A DNA stretch of 64,000 bases from Shimia thalassica. GTDB taxonomy: Bacteria; Pseudomonadota; Alphaproteobacteria; Rhodobacterales; Rhodobacteraceae. Below, in pieces: positions 29,336-36,958 of this stretch. Location: assembly GCF_001458215.1 (NCBI RefSeq), contig NZ_CYTW01000002.1, positions 605,384 through 669,383 on the forward strand. Direction: 5' to 3'. Below the pieces are notes generated by a model. That model had not been told where the DNA came from. It was given only the letters and a program-made list of their open reading frames with translations, and did not search any database. A program made the position numbers and the translations under genes. How positions within the stretch are numbered: position 1 is the stretch's first letter; every line of letters begins with the position of its first letter.

Positions 29336-29585
29336 AGGAACTGCTCATGCCGGCGATCATCGCGCCAAGCGCAACCAGATGAACCAGCATCAGGGCCTTG
29401 TCGTTCCATAACGCGCCCACGGCAAACCAGCCCAGAACACCGAACAGGAACAAATACAGGTTCCAGGGTGTCCAGCCGAAACCTGTCGCCGTGTAGCCCA
29501 TTATCTGGATCGCGGACGCCCCCCATTTGATCGTAAAAACCAGCCGGTCGCGGGGGATGACTTGAAGCGTCGCGTCAGACGGCAC
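29334..29585 (-). CDS. Small integral membrane protein (DUF6552-like)
   Basis: An 83-residue protein with three hydrophobic stretches (about 22-38, 42-58 and 63-80). The phrase IKWGASAIQIMGYTATGFGWTPWNLYLFL is one I associate with a small conserved membrane family in Rhodobacterales. Its start overlaps the end of the SDR gene by 11 bp, so the two are translated from one message. Function unknown. Confidence 0.75.
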   Translation of the reverse strand: MPSDATLQVIPRDRLVFTIKWGASAIQIMGYTATGFGWTPWNLYLFLFGVLGWFAVGALWNDKALMLVHLVALGAMIAGMSSS

Positions 29586-30279
29586 GTGTCAGCCCGCCAT
29601 CAATGCGAATGTTCTGGCCTGTCATGTATCCGCCGTTCTCTGATGCGAGTAGGGATATCAGGGACGACACTTCATCCGCACGCCCATAACGACCCATCGG
29701 AATGCGGGCTTTGCGGTCTTCGGTTTCTGGAAGGCTATCGATGAAACCCGGCAAAACATTGTTCATCCGGATGTTGTCTGCCGCGTATTTGTCTGAATAC
29801 AGTTTTGTGAACGCCGCAAGACCCGCGCGAAACACGCCAGACGTCGGGAAAAGGGGATCGGGTTCAAACGCGGCAAACGTCGAGATGTTGATAATGGCAC
29901 CGCCGCCTTGGGCCTGCATCAGCGGCGTCACAAGCCGCGTCGGGCGGATCACGTTCATGAGGTAAACTTCCATCCCTTGGTGCCAGTCATCATCATCGAT
30001 ATCCAGAACCGGTCCCTTTGGGCCATGCCCCGCGGAATTTATCAAAACATCCACGCGGCCCCAACGATCCTGTGCCCCTTGAACCAGTGCAGACAGGTCC
30101 GCGGCATTCAGGTTCGATCCGGTCACGCCAAATCCGCCCAGTTCCGCGCCAAGAGCCTCGCCCTTGCCAGAGGATGACAGGATACCAACCTTGAAGCCAT
30201 CGGCCGCAAGACGGCGCGCGGCGTCCGCTCCCATGCCGCTTCCGCCTGCTGTAATGAGTGCTACTTTTTCTACTGACAT
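29575..30279 (-). CDS. SDR family oxidoreductase with atypical active site
   Basis: A 234-residue short-chain dehydrogenase. The ATG at 30279 is used because GGAGA lies five bases upstream; a TTG four codons earlier is less likely. The NAD(P) motif is TAGGSGMGADAARRLAADG, the central strand motif is INSAGHG (normally NNAG), and the Ser of IINIST is in place. The catalytic Y-x-x-x-K is missing: the aligned stretch reads PTSGVFRAGLAAFTKLYSDKYA, with V-F-R-A-G instead. The C-terminal GGYMTGQNIRIDGG is normal. It may be a non-classical SDR or a binding protein. Divergent from a LysR regulator. Confidence 0.88.
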   Translation of the reverse strand: MSVEKVALITAGGSGMGADAARRLAADGFKVGILSSSGKGEALGAELGGFGVTGSNLNAADLSALVQGAQDRWGRVDVLINSAGHGPKGPVLDIDDDDWHQGMEVYLMNVIRPTRLVTPLMQAQGGGAIINISTFAAFEPDPLFPTSGVFRAGLAAFTKLYSDKYAADNIRMNNVLPGFIDSLPETEDRKARIPMGRYGRADEVSSLISLLASENGGYMTGQNIRIDGGLTRAV

Positions 30280-30376
30280 CTGCGTCTCCAATTCTGATTG
30301 GGTTCAATGTATCAGCTATTAATTGATGCCGCGCTTGAGTATTGATGTTTTCTGACAGTAGAAATACTATCGACAA

Positions 30377-31249
30377 ATGACTGATCTGCCTTCTCTGAAT
30401 TCTCTGCGAGCGTTTGATGTTGCCGGACGGCGTCTCAGCTTTCGCGCGGCGGCAGACGAACTGGGCGTCACGCAAGGCGCCGTAGCCCAGCACGTGCGCC
30501 AGCTTGAAGCTGATCTTGGTATCGTCCTGTTTGACAGGGTGCCAAAGGGGCTTGCGCTGACCTCGATCGGTCGCAGTTATCATGACAGGGTCGCGCGCGC
30601 GTTTTCGGATTTGCGCAGTGCGACGGCCCAGATCAAACCAGAACCGGGGAAGGTCACCATCAGTGTCACACCGACATTTGCGTCGAAATGGCTGATCCCG
30701 AACCTGCCCGATTTTTCGGACAAACATCCGGACATTGATTTGCGCATTCTGGCCACCGAAAAGGTGTCGAGCTTCCACAGTGACGGGATCGATCTTGCCA
30801 TTCGACAGGGCAACCCGCCGTTTGGTGCGGCATTGAACGCAACGCTTTTGTTTGCGCAGGATGTGATCGCTGTCTCGGCACCAACGTTGGTTGAACACGC
30901 GGCTGTGCCCGTCGATGCGACCACCCTTGCGCAACTGCCCAAGATACATGACACGCATGATCTGTGGCCAAGGGTGTTGGCCGATCTGGATGTGGTTGAT
31001 CAAAGCAAACGGGGCTTGCGACTGAGCCAGACCGCTTTGGCGGTAGATGCGGCGGTCTCGGGGCAGGGCGTTGCCTTGGTCAGCCGCTTTCTCGTGTCGG
31101 CAGACATTGCGGCGGCCAACCTCTTGGATTTGGGGTTGGATTTCCAAGTGGACTCGCTGGATTTCTATCTTCTGACCCTACGCAAGAGGGCGCCCAATCC
31201 GGCAATTGGAACGGTTGTGGATTGGTTGACGTCACAAGCTTCCGAGTAA
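30377..31249 (+). CDS. LysR family transcriptional regulator (GcvA-like)
   Basis: A 290-residue regulator. The N-terminal winged HTH (LNSLRAFDVAGRRLSFRAAADELGVTQGAVAQHVRQLEADLG) and the GcvA-type effector domain (ISVTPTFASKWLIPNLPDFSDKHPDIDLRI; DGIDLAIRQG; GQGVALVSR) are complete. Divergent from the SDR gene with starts under 100 bp apart, the classical layout for a LysR protein and its target. Confidence 0.94.
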   Translation: MTDLPSLNSLRAFDVAGRRLSFRAAADELGVTQGAVAQHVRQLEADLGIVLFDRVPKGLALTSIGRSYHDRVARAFSDLRSATAQIKPEPGKVTISVTPTFASKWLIPNLPDFSDKHPDIDLRILATEKVSSFHSDGIDLAIRQGNPPFGAALNATLLFAQDVIAVSAPTLVEHAAVPVDATTLAQLPKIHDTHDLWPRVLADLDVVDQSKRGLRLSQTALAVDAAVSGQGVALVSRFLVSADIAAANLLDLGLDFQVDSLDFYLLTLRKRAPNPAIGTVVDWLTSQASE

Positions 31250-31300
31250 GGTCAGTATTGGTTTTGCATAGCTTTGGCCGGACTTGTTCAGGAGTATCCC

Positions 31301-31747
31301 CTAGGTGGGGTCCCAGAAATGTGGCGGCATATCTTGAAGTTGCTGAGCAACCATGTCGTCGATCCAGTCTTGCTGCTCATCCTGCGACCACCTGCTAAAT
31401 TCGGGTTCTTCCAGCGAAAGGACTTTGGCGCGCCGCAAGGCCTGTTGGTACTTTAGTTGATCTATCGGAGCATCCGGGACGATCGCATAGACAAATTTCC
31501 CGCCCATCGCTGCGGCAATGCTCTCCATCTGTTTTAGCGAAACAGCGCCTTCTTTTTCACTGCGCTCTGCCTGATAGATTGCGTTCCGGCTGACCCCTTT
31601 GCGCAGCGCGACATCTTCTGCAGACATGCCCAAAGCCAAGCGCATTGTCGCAATCCATCCTTTTTCAGGAGAGGGGGTTTCGGTGAATTGTGCCGCCGCC
31701 CGATCCAAGATGCGCGCCAACCGTCTGCGTTGCAAAAAATCCGGCAT
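31301..31747 (-). CDS. Mobile mystery protein A-like HTH protein
   Basis: A 148-residue protein with a central XRE-type HTH. The phrase PEKGWIATMRLALGMSAEDVALRKGVSRNAIYQAERSEKEGAVSLKQME, then MGGKFVYAIVP, follows the TIGR02612 'mobile mystery protein A' pattern (P-x-K-G-W-I then HTH, then a Y-A-L/I-V-P strand). In that family the gene is usually next to 'mobile mystery protein B', a Fic-domain protein, as a toxin-antitoxin-like pair. No Fic protein is found within this window. It lies between LysR and the yqiJ/flotillin genes and is transcribed divergently from the latter. Confidence 0.75.
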   Translation of the reverse strand: MPDFLQRRRLARILDRAAAQFTETPSPEKGWIATMRLALGMSAEDVALRKGVSRNAIYQAERSEKEGAVSLKQMESIAAAMGGKFVYAIVPDAPIDQLKYQQALRRAKVLSLEEPEFSRWSQDEQQDWIDDMVAQQLQDMPPHFWDPT

Positions 31748-31900
31748 GGCGTCCTCTGTTTAGATGTCACGGTTTGTATGGCCTTAACTTAGGGGCATCT
31801 TGTTAAAAAATCAATTTATTACGCATCTTTTACAAAGAATTGCATATATATACCTAACAATTTTCGGTATTGCGCCTATATGTAATTTGGAAGGAGTAAC
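31748..31900. promoter_or_regulatory. AT-rich divergent promoter region
   Basis: About 150 bases between the HTH gene and yqiJ, markedly AT-rich (for example TTAAAAAATCAATTTATTA and CATATATATAC) against GC-rich surroundings. It presumably carries both promoters; I cannot fix -35/-10 pairs with good spacing. AAGGAG precedes the yqiJ start. Confidence 0.45.
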
Positions 31901-32581
31901 ATGATTAGTATATTTTTGACACCTGAGGCATTGCCGTTTTCTGTTGCCCTTGCTGTGGTCGCTGGCCTGTTCATCCTGGAAATTATCGGTGCTCTTCTTG
32001 GCGCGACAATTCTGGGAATTGGCAGTGATGGCCCGGATATTGACGTCGATGCGGATTTTGATCTTTCTGCGGATCTCGATCTGGATGCCGTGGATCTTGA
32101 CACGGATCTGGATACGGCGGAAATCGGTGCCGCGCCTTCGGGTCTGCTTGGCTGGCTTGGCGCACGAGATGTGCCGTTTCTGATCTGGCTGGTGTCATTC
32201 CTGACCATGTTCGGCCTTTCTGGCTTGGTGATCCAGTCAGTAGCAAACAGTGTTTTTGGCAGTTCTTTTGCCGTATGGATTGCTGTTGCAATCGCGATGG
32301 TTCCCGCCATTGCCTCCACGCGGTTCATTGCAAATCATGTTGCGCTGATCATGCCGAAAACCGAAACAAGCGCCATGCGCACACGCTTTCTGGCCGGACA
32401 TCGTGGCACGATCACACAAGGCACAGCCACGCGCGGTAAGCCTGCCGAGGCCAAAATCAAAGACCGGCACGGCAACTTTCACTATTTGCGCGTTGAACCG
32501 CTGGAAGATGACGGCGTCTTTCCAAAAGGCAGTGATGTGACCGTTATTCGCAAACGTGGCGACAGGTTTTTTGTCATCTAA
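31901..32581 (+). CDS. yqiJ: YqiJ-like inner membrane protein with C-terminal OB-fold
   Basis: A 226-residue NfeD/YqiJ-type protein. Hydrophobic segments lie near residues 12-38 and, after an acidic loop with Asp-rich repeats (DIDVDADFDLSADLDLDAVDLDTDLD), near 95-150. The C-terminus (FLAGHRGTITQGTATRGKPAEAKIKDRHGNFHYLRVEPLEDDG) is a soluble OB-like barrel. Such proteins pair with flotillins and probably anchor or tune them. It is 49 bases upstream of the flotillin gene on the same strand. Confidence 0.85.
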   Translation: MISIFLTPEALPFSVALAVVAGLFILEIIGALLGATILGIGSDGPDIDVDADFDLSADLDLDAVDLDTDLDTAEIGAAPSGLLGWLGARDVPFLIWLVSFLTMFGLSGLVIQSVANSVFGSSFAVWIAVAIAMVPAIASTRFIANHVALIMPKTETSAMRTRFLAGHRGTITQGTATRGKPAEAKIKDRHGNFHYLRVEPLEDDGVFPKGSDVTVIRKRGDRFFVI

Positions 32582-32630
32582 GGCACTGCATTCCTTCATT
32601 AAATCTCTGAAGTAAAAATAGGAGCCCCTC

Positions 32631-34307
32631 ATGGAGCTAACTCTCATTCTTGTCATTGCGGCGACTATTGTCGGTCTGCTGATCTTTATCGGCCTGATTA
32701 TGTCGCGCCTTTATAAACGTGCGACACGCGAAACCAGTCTGGTGAAAACCGGATCTGGCGGCAAAAAGGTCATCATGGACGGGGGGACAATTGTCGTGCC
32801 CTTCCTGCATGAAATTTCTAAGGTCAATATGAAGACCCTGCGTCTGGAAGTGTCCCGTGTGAACGATCAATCGCTGATCACGAAAGACCGTATGCGCGTC
32901 GATGTGGGTGTGGAATTCTATGTCTCGGTGAATGCGACTGAAGACGGCATTTCCCGCGCGGCTCAAACCCTTGGTGACCGGACATTCCACGTAGAACAGT
33001 TGCGTGAAATGATTGAAGGTAAGTTGATCGATGGTTTGCGTGCCGTTGCGGCCCAGATGACCATGGATGACCTGCATGAAAACCGCGCGAGCTTTGTTCA
33101 GGAAGTGCAGAACGCGATTTCCGAGGATCTCTTGAAAAACGGTCTGGAACTTGAGGCTGTGTCGCTAACCGCGCTGGACCAGACACCGTTCGAACAATTG
33201 GATGAAAACAACGCGTTCAACGCGGTGGGTATGCAAAAGCTTGCGGCCGTTATCGCCACGTCTCGCAAACAGCGTGCCGAAATCACAGCCGAGGCCGACG
33301 TGTCCGTCGCGCGATCTGAAATGGAAGCCGAAAAGCTTAAATACCAGATTGATCGCGAGCAAAAAGAAGCGTCGATCACACAGGTTCGCGAAATTCAAAC
33401 CCTGCAAGCGACGCAGGAAGCCGAAATCGCCAGAAATCAGGAAGCCTCTGATCAGGCTAAAGAGCAGGCACGCATTGAACGTGAACGGGCCGTGCGCGCG
33501 TCCGAGATCGAGCGGGAGCGGGCCATTCGGGAAGCCGAGATCGCAAAAGAACGCGAGCTGGAAGTGGCAGACCAAGACCGCCAGATTATCGTGGCGCGAA
33601 AATCAGAAGAGGAAAGCCAGGCTCGCGCCTCTGCGGACAAAGCCCGCGCAGAAGCCAAGAAGGCGTCGGAAGCGATTGAAACAGCCCGCGCCGTGGCAGA
33701 GGCCGAGCGTCAAAAGCAGATTGCCCTGATTGAAGCCCAGAAAGAAGCCGAACGCATGGCAACGGGAGTACGATTGGCAGCAGAGGCCGAAAAAGACGCC
33801 GCAAGCGACCGGGCCGCTGCCAAGCTGGAAGAAGCACAAGCCGATGCCAATGCGATTATGGTACGTGCAGAAGCCAAAAAGACCGATTTGCTGGCAACCG
33901 CCGAGGGCCAAACCGCGATCGCAAACTCCGAGAACGAGTTGAGTGCCGAAATCATCGCCATGAAGGTGCGACTGGCCAGTCTCGAGGCGATGCCTGCGAT
34001 TATCGCCGAGATGGTCAAGCCTGCTGAAAAGATCGACTCTATCAAGATCCATCAGGTTACGGGGATGGGTGGTGGCTCTTCTGCCGGTCCCGCTTCAGAA
34101 GGTAACGGGACACCCGTAAATCAGGCGCTGGATTCTGTTCTTGGCATGGCGTTGCAGATGCCCGCGATGCAAGCTCTTGGCAAAGAGCTTGGCATCAGCC
34201 TTGAAAACGGCATGGCGGGTGTGGCCCATGGGGCCTTGGATGTCACAGACGCTGTGAATGAAAACGCGACAAACGATGATGCGACGCCGGTAGGCGCAGC
34301 CTCCTAA
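32631..34307 (+). CDS. yqiK: Flotillin family protein (YqiK-like)
   Basis: A 558-residue membrane-associated scaffold. An N-terminal hydrophobic segment (about 5-26) is followed by an SPFH/PHB domain (about 30-210; FLHEISKVNMKTLRLEV, QSLITKDRMRVDVGVEFYV) and a very long Ala/Glu/Arg/Lys coiled coil (about 215-430) rich in ERERA- and EAE-type heptads. The Gly/Ser and Ala/Asn-rich C-terminus is flexible. Oligomers would sit on the cytoplasmic face of the membrane. Operon partner of yqiJ. Confidence 0.93.
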   Translation: MELTLILVIAATIVGLLIFIGLIMSRLYKRATRETSLVKTGSGGKKVIMDGGTIVVPFLHEISKVNMKTLRLEVSRVNDQSLITKDRMRVDVGVEFYVSVNATEDGISRAAQTLGDRTFHVEQLREMIEGKLIDGLRAVAAQMTMDDLHENRASFVQEVQNAISEDLLKNGLELEAVSLTALDQTPFEQLDENNAFNAVGMQKLAAVIATSRKQRAEITAEADVSVARSEMEAEKLKYQIDREQKEASITQVREIQTLQATQEAEIARNQEASDQAKEQARIERERAVRASEIERERAIREAEIAKERELEVADQDRQIIVARKSEEESQARASADKARAEAKKASEAIETARAVAEAERQKQIALIEAQKEAERMATGVRLAAEAEKDAASDRAAAKLEEAQADANAIMVRAEAKKTDLLATAEGQTAIANSENELSAEIIAMKVRLASLEAMPAIIAEMVKPAEKIDSIKIHQVTGMGGGSSAGPASEGNGTPVNQALDSVLGMALQMPAMQALGKELGISLENGMAGVAHGALDVTDAVNENATNDDATPVGAAS

Positions 34308-34319
34308 ATTTCGCACGGA

Positions 34320-34351
34320 GATGGCCGGCTTGGGGTTCCAGGTTGGCCATC
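34320..34351. repeat. Inverted repeat after the flotillin gene
   Basis: GATGGCC (34320-34326) and GGCCATC (34345-34351) can form a 7-bp stem with an 18-base loop, 12 bases after the flotillin stop. There is no T run, so a rho-independent terminator is uncertain. Confidence 0.35.
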
Positions 34352-34466
34352 ACCTTATCTGCTCTGCCTCTGATGCGCATTTTGTCATCAGGCAAGTCCG
34401 GACACTGCCTCTCCATAAGACCGAAAAGACCAACAGGCGTTGCCGCCCACGGCATTGGTGACGGGG

Positions 34467-35450
34467 TTATGTTGCCATGTCGTATGATGCTTTGCGCGCC
34501 TGTCCGGGGGGAATGCCGAAGACGCGTTTGAAGGCGCGGTTAAAGGCCGGTTCGGATTGATAACCAAGGTCGGCTGCGATGCTGGCAATGGGCGTGGTTG
34601 TTTCGCGTAATGAGCGCCGAGCAAGGTTCATACGCCATTCCGCGAGATACTGCATTGCTGGCGTGCCAACGAGGTTTGTAAACCTTGCGGAAAACGCCGA
34701 ACGGGACATGCCAGCCACCTGTGCAAGCGCGTCTACCGACCAATCCGCAGCGGGATCGCGATGGATGGTGACAATGGCCCGCCCGATTTGTGGATCACGT
34801 GCAGCCTTGAGCCAACCCCGATCCGCGTCAGGGGAGCGGATCAGCCACCGACGAATGGCTTCGATCACCACAACATCTGCCAGCCGTGTGATGACCGTTT
34901 CACCGCCCGGGCGCAGCTCGCGCGCTTCGCGTGCGATAAACTGCAGTGTACCCTGCAGCCAGCTTCCGGCGTCCTCTTCCCACGGGTCGATTTTGAGCAC
35001 ATCCGGCAATAACGCCATAAGCATCGGGCTTGACGCGTGATCCAGCCGGGCAAGGCCGTACATCATGCTGCAGGCCTCACCACCTCCGCCAAATTCCACG
35101 GTTTCATAAAGCTCTGTCACCTTGCGAATGGGCAGGTCCTCAAGCGCCCTCAATTTGGCGTTTGGGTCGCTGTAAAGGCTGATCGGGGCGCCGTTTGTCA
35201 TCAACACAAGATCCCCCTTGCGCACCTCGAAGGGGGCGTCCTCTCCGACCTTCAACCAGGCCTGCCCACCAATGACGACGGCAAAACTCATGACTTCGGG
35301 AAATCCGGGGATCGCAATGCCCCACGGCGCGGTCAGGCGCGACTGGCAATAGAATGTGCCGGTGAGCTTTAGCAGGTGAAGGATCTCGCCCAGCGGATCA
35401 CCAATGGGCTGAGCAATGAGAGACGGGTCGGGTACATGGGGCTGTGTCAT
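34467..35450 (-). CDS. AraC family transcriptional regulator with cupin domain
   Basis: About 327 residues, starting at the ATG at 35450 (a TTG six codons earlier is possible). The N-terminal domain (about 20-200) is the cupin_6 type (GEILHLLKLTGTFYCQSRLTAPWGI, KGDLVLMTNGAP, CSMMYGLARLDHA), and the C-terminus is an AraC domain (WSVDALAQVAGMSRSAFSARFTNLVG; PIASIAADLGYQSEPAFNRAFKRVFGIPP). Divergent from the NmrA-like gene, 150 bp between starts, and therefore its likely regulator. Confidence 0.93.
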   Translation of the reverse strand: MTQPHVPDPSLIAQPIGDPLGEILHLLKLTGTFYCQSRLTAPWGIAIPGFPEVMSFAVVIGGQAWLKVGEDAPFEVRKGDLVLMTNGAPISLYSDPNAKLRALEDLPIRKVTELYETVEFGGGGEACSMMYGLARLDHASSPMLMALLPDVLKIDPWEEDAGSWLQGTLQFIAREARELRPGGETVITRLADVVVIEAIRRWLIRSPDADRGWLKAARDPQIGRAIVTIHRDPAADWSVDALAQVAGMSRSAFSARFTNLVGTPAMQYLAEWRMNLARRSLRETTTPIASIAADLGYQSEPAFNRAFKRVFGIPPGQARKASYDMAT

Positions 35451-35599
35451 GGGGGAATTGTGACGCAATGAATGCCACGCGTCCAGAGATGCTGGACGAT
35501 CAGATAATAACTCGGGACGAGCGGGAATGGTTCATCCAGTTTGTTGCGACAATATTGGGTCATCGAATGAATAACGGATCACTTTTAAGGAGACCTCAA

Positions 35600-36427
35600 A
35601 TGACCATCCAACCTATCCTCGTTCTCGGTGCCACTGGCAAAACGGGTTCCCGCATCGCTCAACGCCTTGAAGACAAAGGCCTGCCTGTGCGCCGTGGATC
35701 ACGCGGAGCTGCAATCCCGTTTGATTGGAATACCCCTGACACCTGGGGCGCCGTACTGGCGGGCGTCTCGTCGGTCTATATCTCTTACTATCCTGATATC
35801 GCCGTGCCGGGGGGCGTTGAAGCCGTTTCCGCGTTCACCGAACAGGCCCGCGCTGCAGGTGTTGGTAAGATCGTTCTACTCACCGGTCGCGGAGAGTATC
35901 ATGCGCAGCGCGCCGAAGAGGTTGTCCGCAATTCCGGTTTGCCGTTCACCATCGTTCGTGCAGCATGGTTCGCGCAAAACTTCTCGGAAGGTGCCCTGCA
36001 TGACCCTGTAATGGCAGGCGTTTTGCCCATGCCAGGGGGGGACGTGCAAGAACCCATCGTGGATGTCGACGATATCGCCGATGTGGCGGTGGCAGCCTTG
36101 GCAGACGCGGGGCATGACGGTGAAACGTACGAGGTGACAGGGCCGCGTCTTTTGACATTCGCTCAGATGGCCGACGTCTTGTCCGCCGCAACTGGGCGTC
36201 AGATCACCCATGTGCCGATTTCTTTTGAAGATTTCCATGCGGCACTTCTCGCGGGGCAGGGCGAGATGATCGCCGATGTTCTCACCGCGATTGCTCGCGA
36301 AACACTGGATGGGCGTAATGCGATGCTTGCGGATGGCGTCCAGCGGGCACTTGGCCGCGCGCCGCGCGATTTTGCAACCTTTGCAGACGCCGCCGTCCGT
36401 TCTGGTAATTGGGCCGTTGCAGCCTAA
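35600..36427 (+). CDS. NmrA/NAD(P)H-binding family protein
   Basis: A 275-residue atypical SDR. The start is at the ATG at 35600, with AAGGAGA nine bases before it. The Rossmann motif is LVLGATGKTGSRIAQRL, and the later LLTGRGEYHAQRAEEVVRNSGLPFTIVRAAWFAQNFSEG is the typical NmrA/quinone oxidoreductase-2 core. Catalysis or redox sensing are both possible. It is followed at 28 bases by a DUF4345 membrane protein and a terminator. Confidence 0.9.
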   Translation: MTIQPILVLGATGKTGSRIAQRLEDKGLPVRRGSRGAAIPFDWNTPDTWGAVLAGVSSVYISYYPDIAVPGGVEAVSAFTEQARAAGVGKIVLLTGRGEYHAQRAEEVVRNSGLPFTIVRAAWFAQNFSEGALHDPVMAGVLPMPGGDVQEPIVDVDDIADVAVAALADAGHDGETYEVTGPRLLTFAQMADVLSAATGRQITHVPISFEDFHAALLAGQGEMIADVLTAIARETLDGRNAMLADGVQRALGRAPRDFATFADAAVRSGNWAVAA

Positions 36428-36455
36428 CAGGTTTTACAATCGAAAGGAGGTCCAA

Positions 36456-36869
36456 ATGAACCATTTTCAAAAGCTCACGCTTGGCGCATCAGGCCTGATC
36501 GCCCTTGGCATCGGCATGGCCATCACATTTGTACCCATCGGGTTCTATGCGGGCAGCGGTATCGCTCTTGACACCGATCCCGCCTTGTTAAGCGAGCTTC
36601 GCGCACCCGGTGCCAATCTTGCGGCCCTCGGTGCGGTGATCTTTGCCGGTGCGCTGCGATCCGGATTGGCGCGCCAGTCCGCTGCCCTTGGGGCGCTGGT
36701 CTTTCTGGCCTTTGCCTTTGGTCGCCTTGTCAGCATTGTTTTTGATGGATGGCCGGGGGAAAGCATCCTCGTGGCGCTTGGTGTCGAGGTGGCTCTTGGG
36801 GGGCTGTGTCTTCTGGTACTCCGACCACACAAAAGTGCCTCTGCCAAAACAACTTCTGTCATGCCGTAG
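36456..36869 (+). CDS. DUF4345 family membrane protein
   Basis: A 137-residue inner-membrane protein with four hydrophobic segments. The start is at 36456, directly behind a strong AAAGGAGG site. The phrases ELRAPGANLAALGAVIFAGA and FAFGRLVSIVFDGWPGESILVALGVEVALGGLCLLVL match DUF4345. Second gene of the NmrA unit. Function unknown. Confidence 0.85.
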   Translation: MNHFQKLTLGASGLIALGIGMAITFVPIGFYAGSGIALDTDPALLSELRAPGANLAALGAVIFAGALRSGLARQSAALGALVFLAFAFGRLVSIVFDGWPGESILVALGVEVALGGLCLLVLRPHKSASAKTTSVMP

Positions 36870-36895
36870 ATGGGGCATCACACTTCGGACAAAGC

Positions 36896-36928
36896 GGGGA
36901 GGCATCGTAGTGGTGCCTCTCCCTTTTT
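36896..36928 (+). terminator. Terminator of the NmrA-DUF4345 unit
   Basis: GGGGAGGCA (36896-36904) pairs with TGCCTCTCCC (36914-36923) with one bulge, followed by five T at 36924-36928. It lies 27 bases after the DUF4345 stop. Confidence 0.85.
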
Positions 36929-36958
36929 ACGTATCGTAAAGGGCGCTGTTATCGCGCG

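Noticed and set aside
29993..31147. A 384-codon minus-strand open frame
   Set aside because: It covers the LysR gene antisense and the end of the SDR gene; both real genes have full domain signatures.
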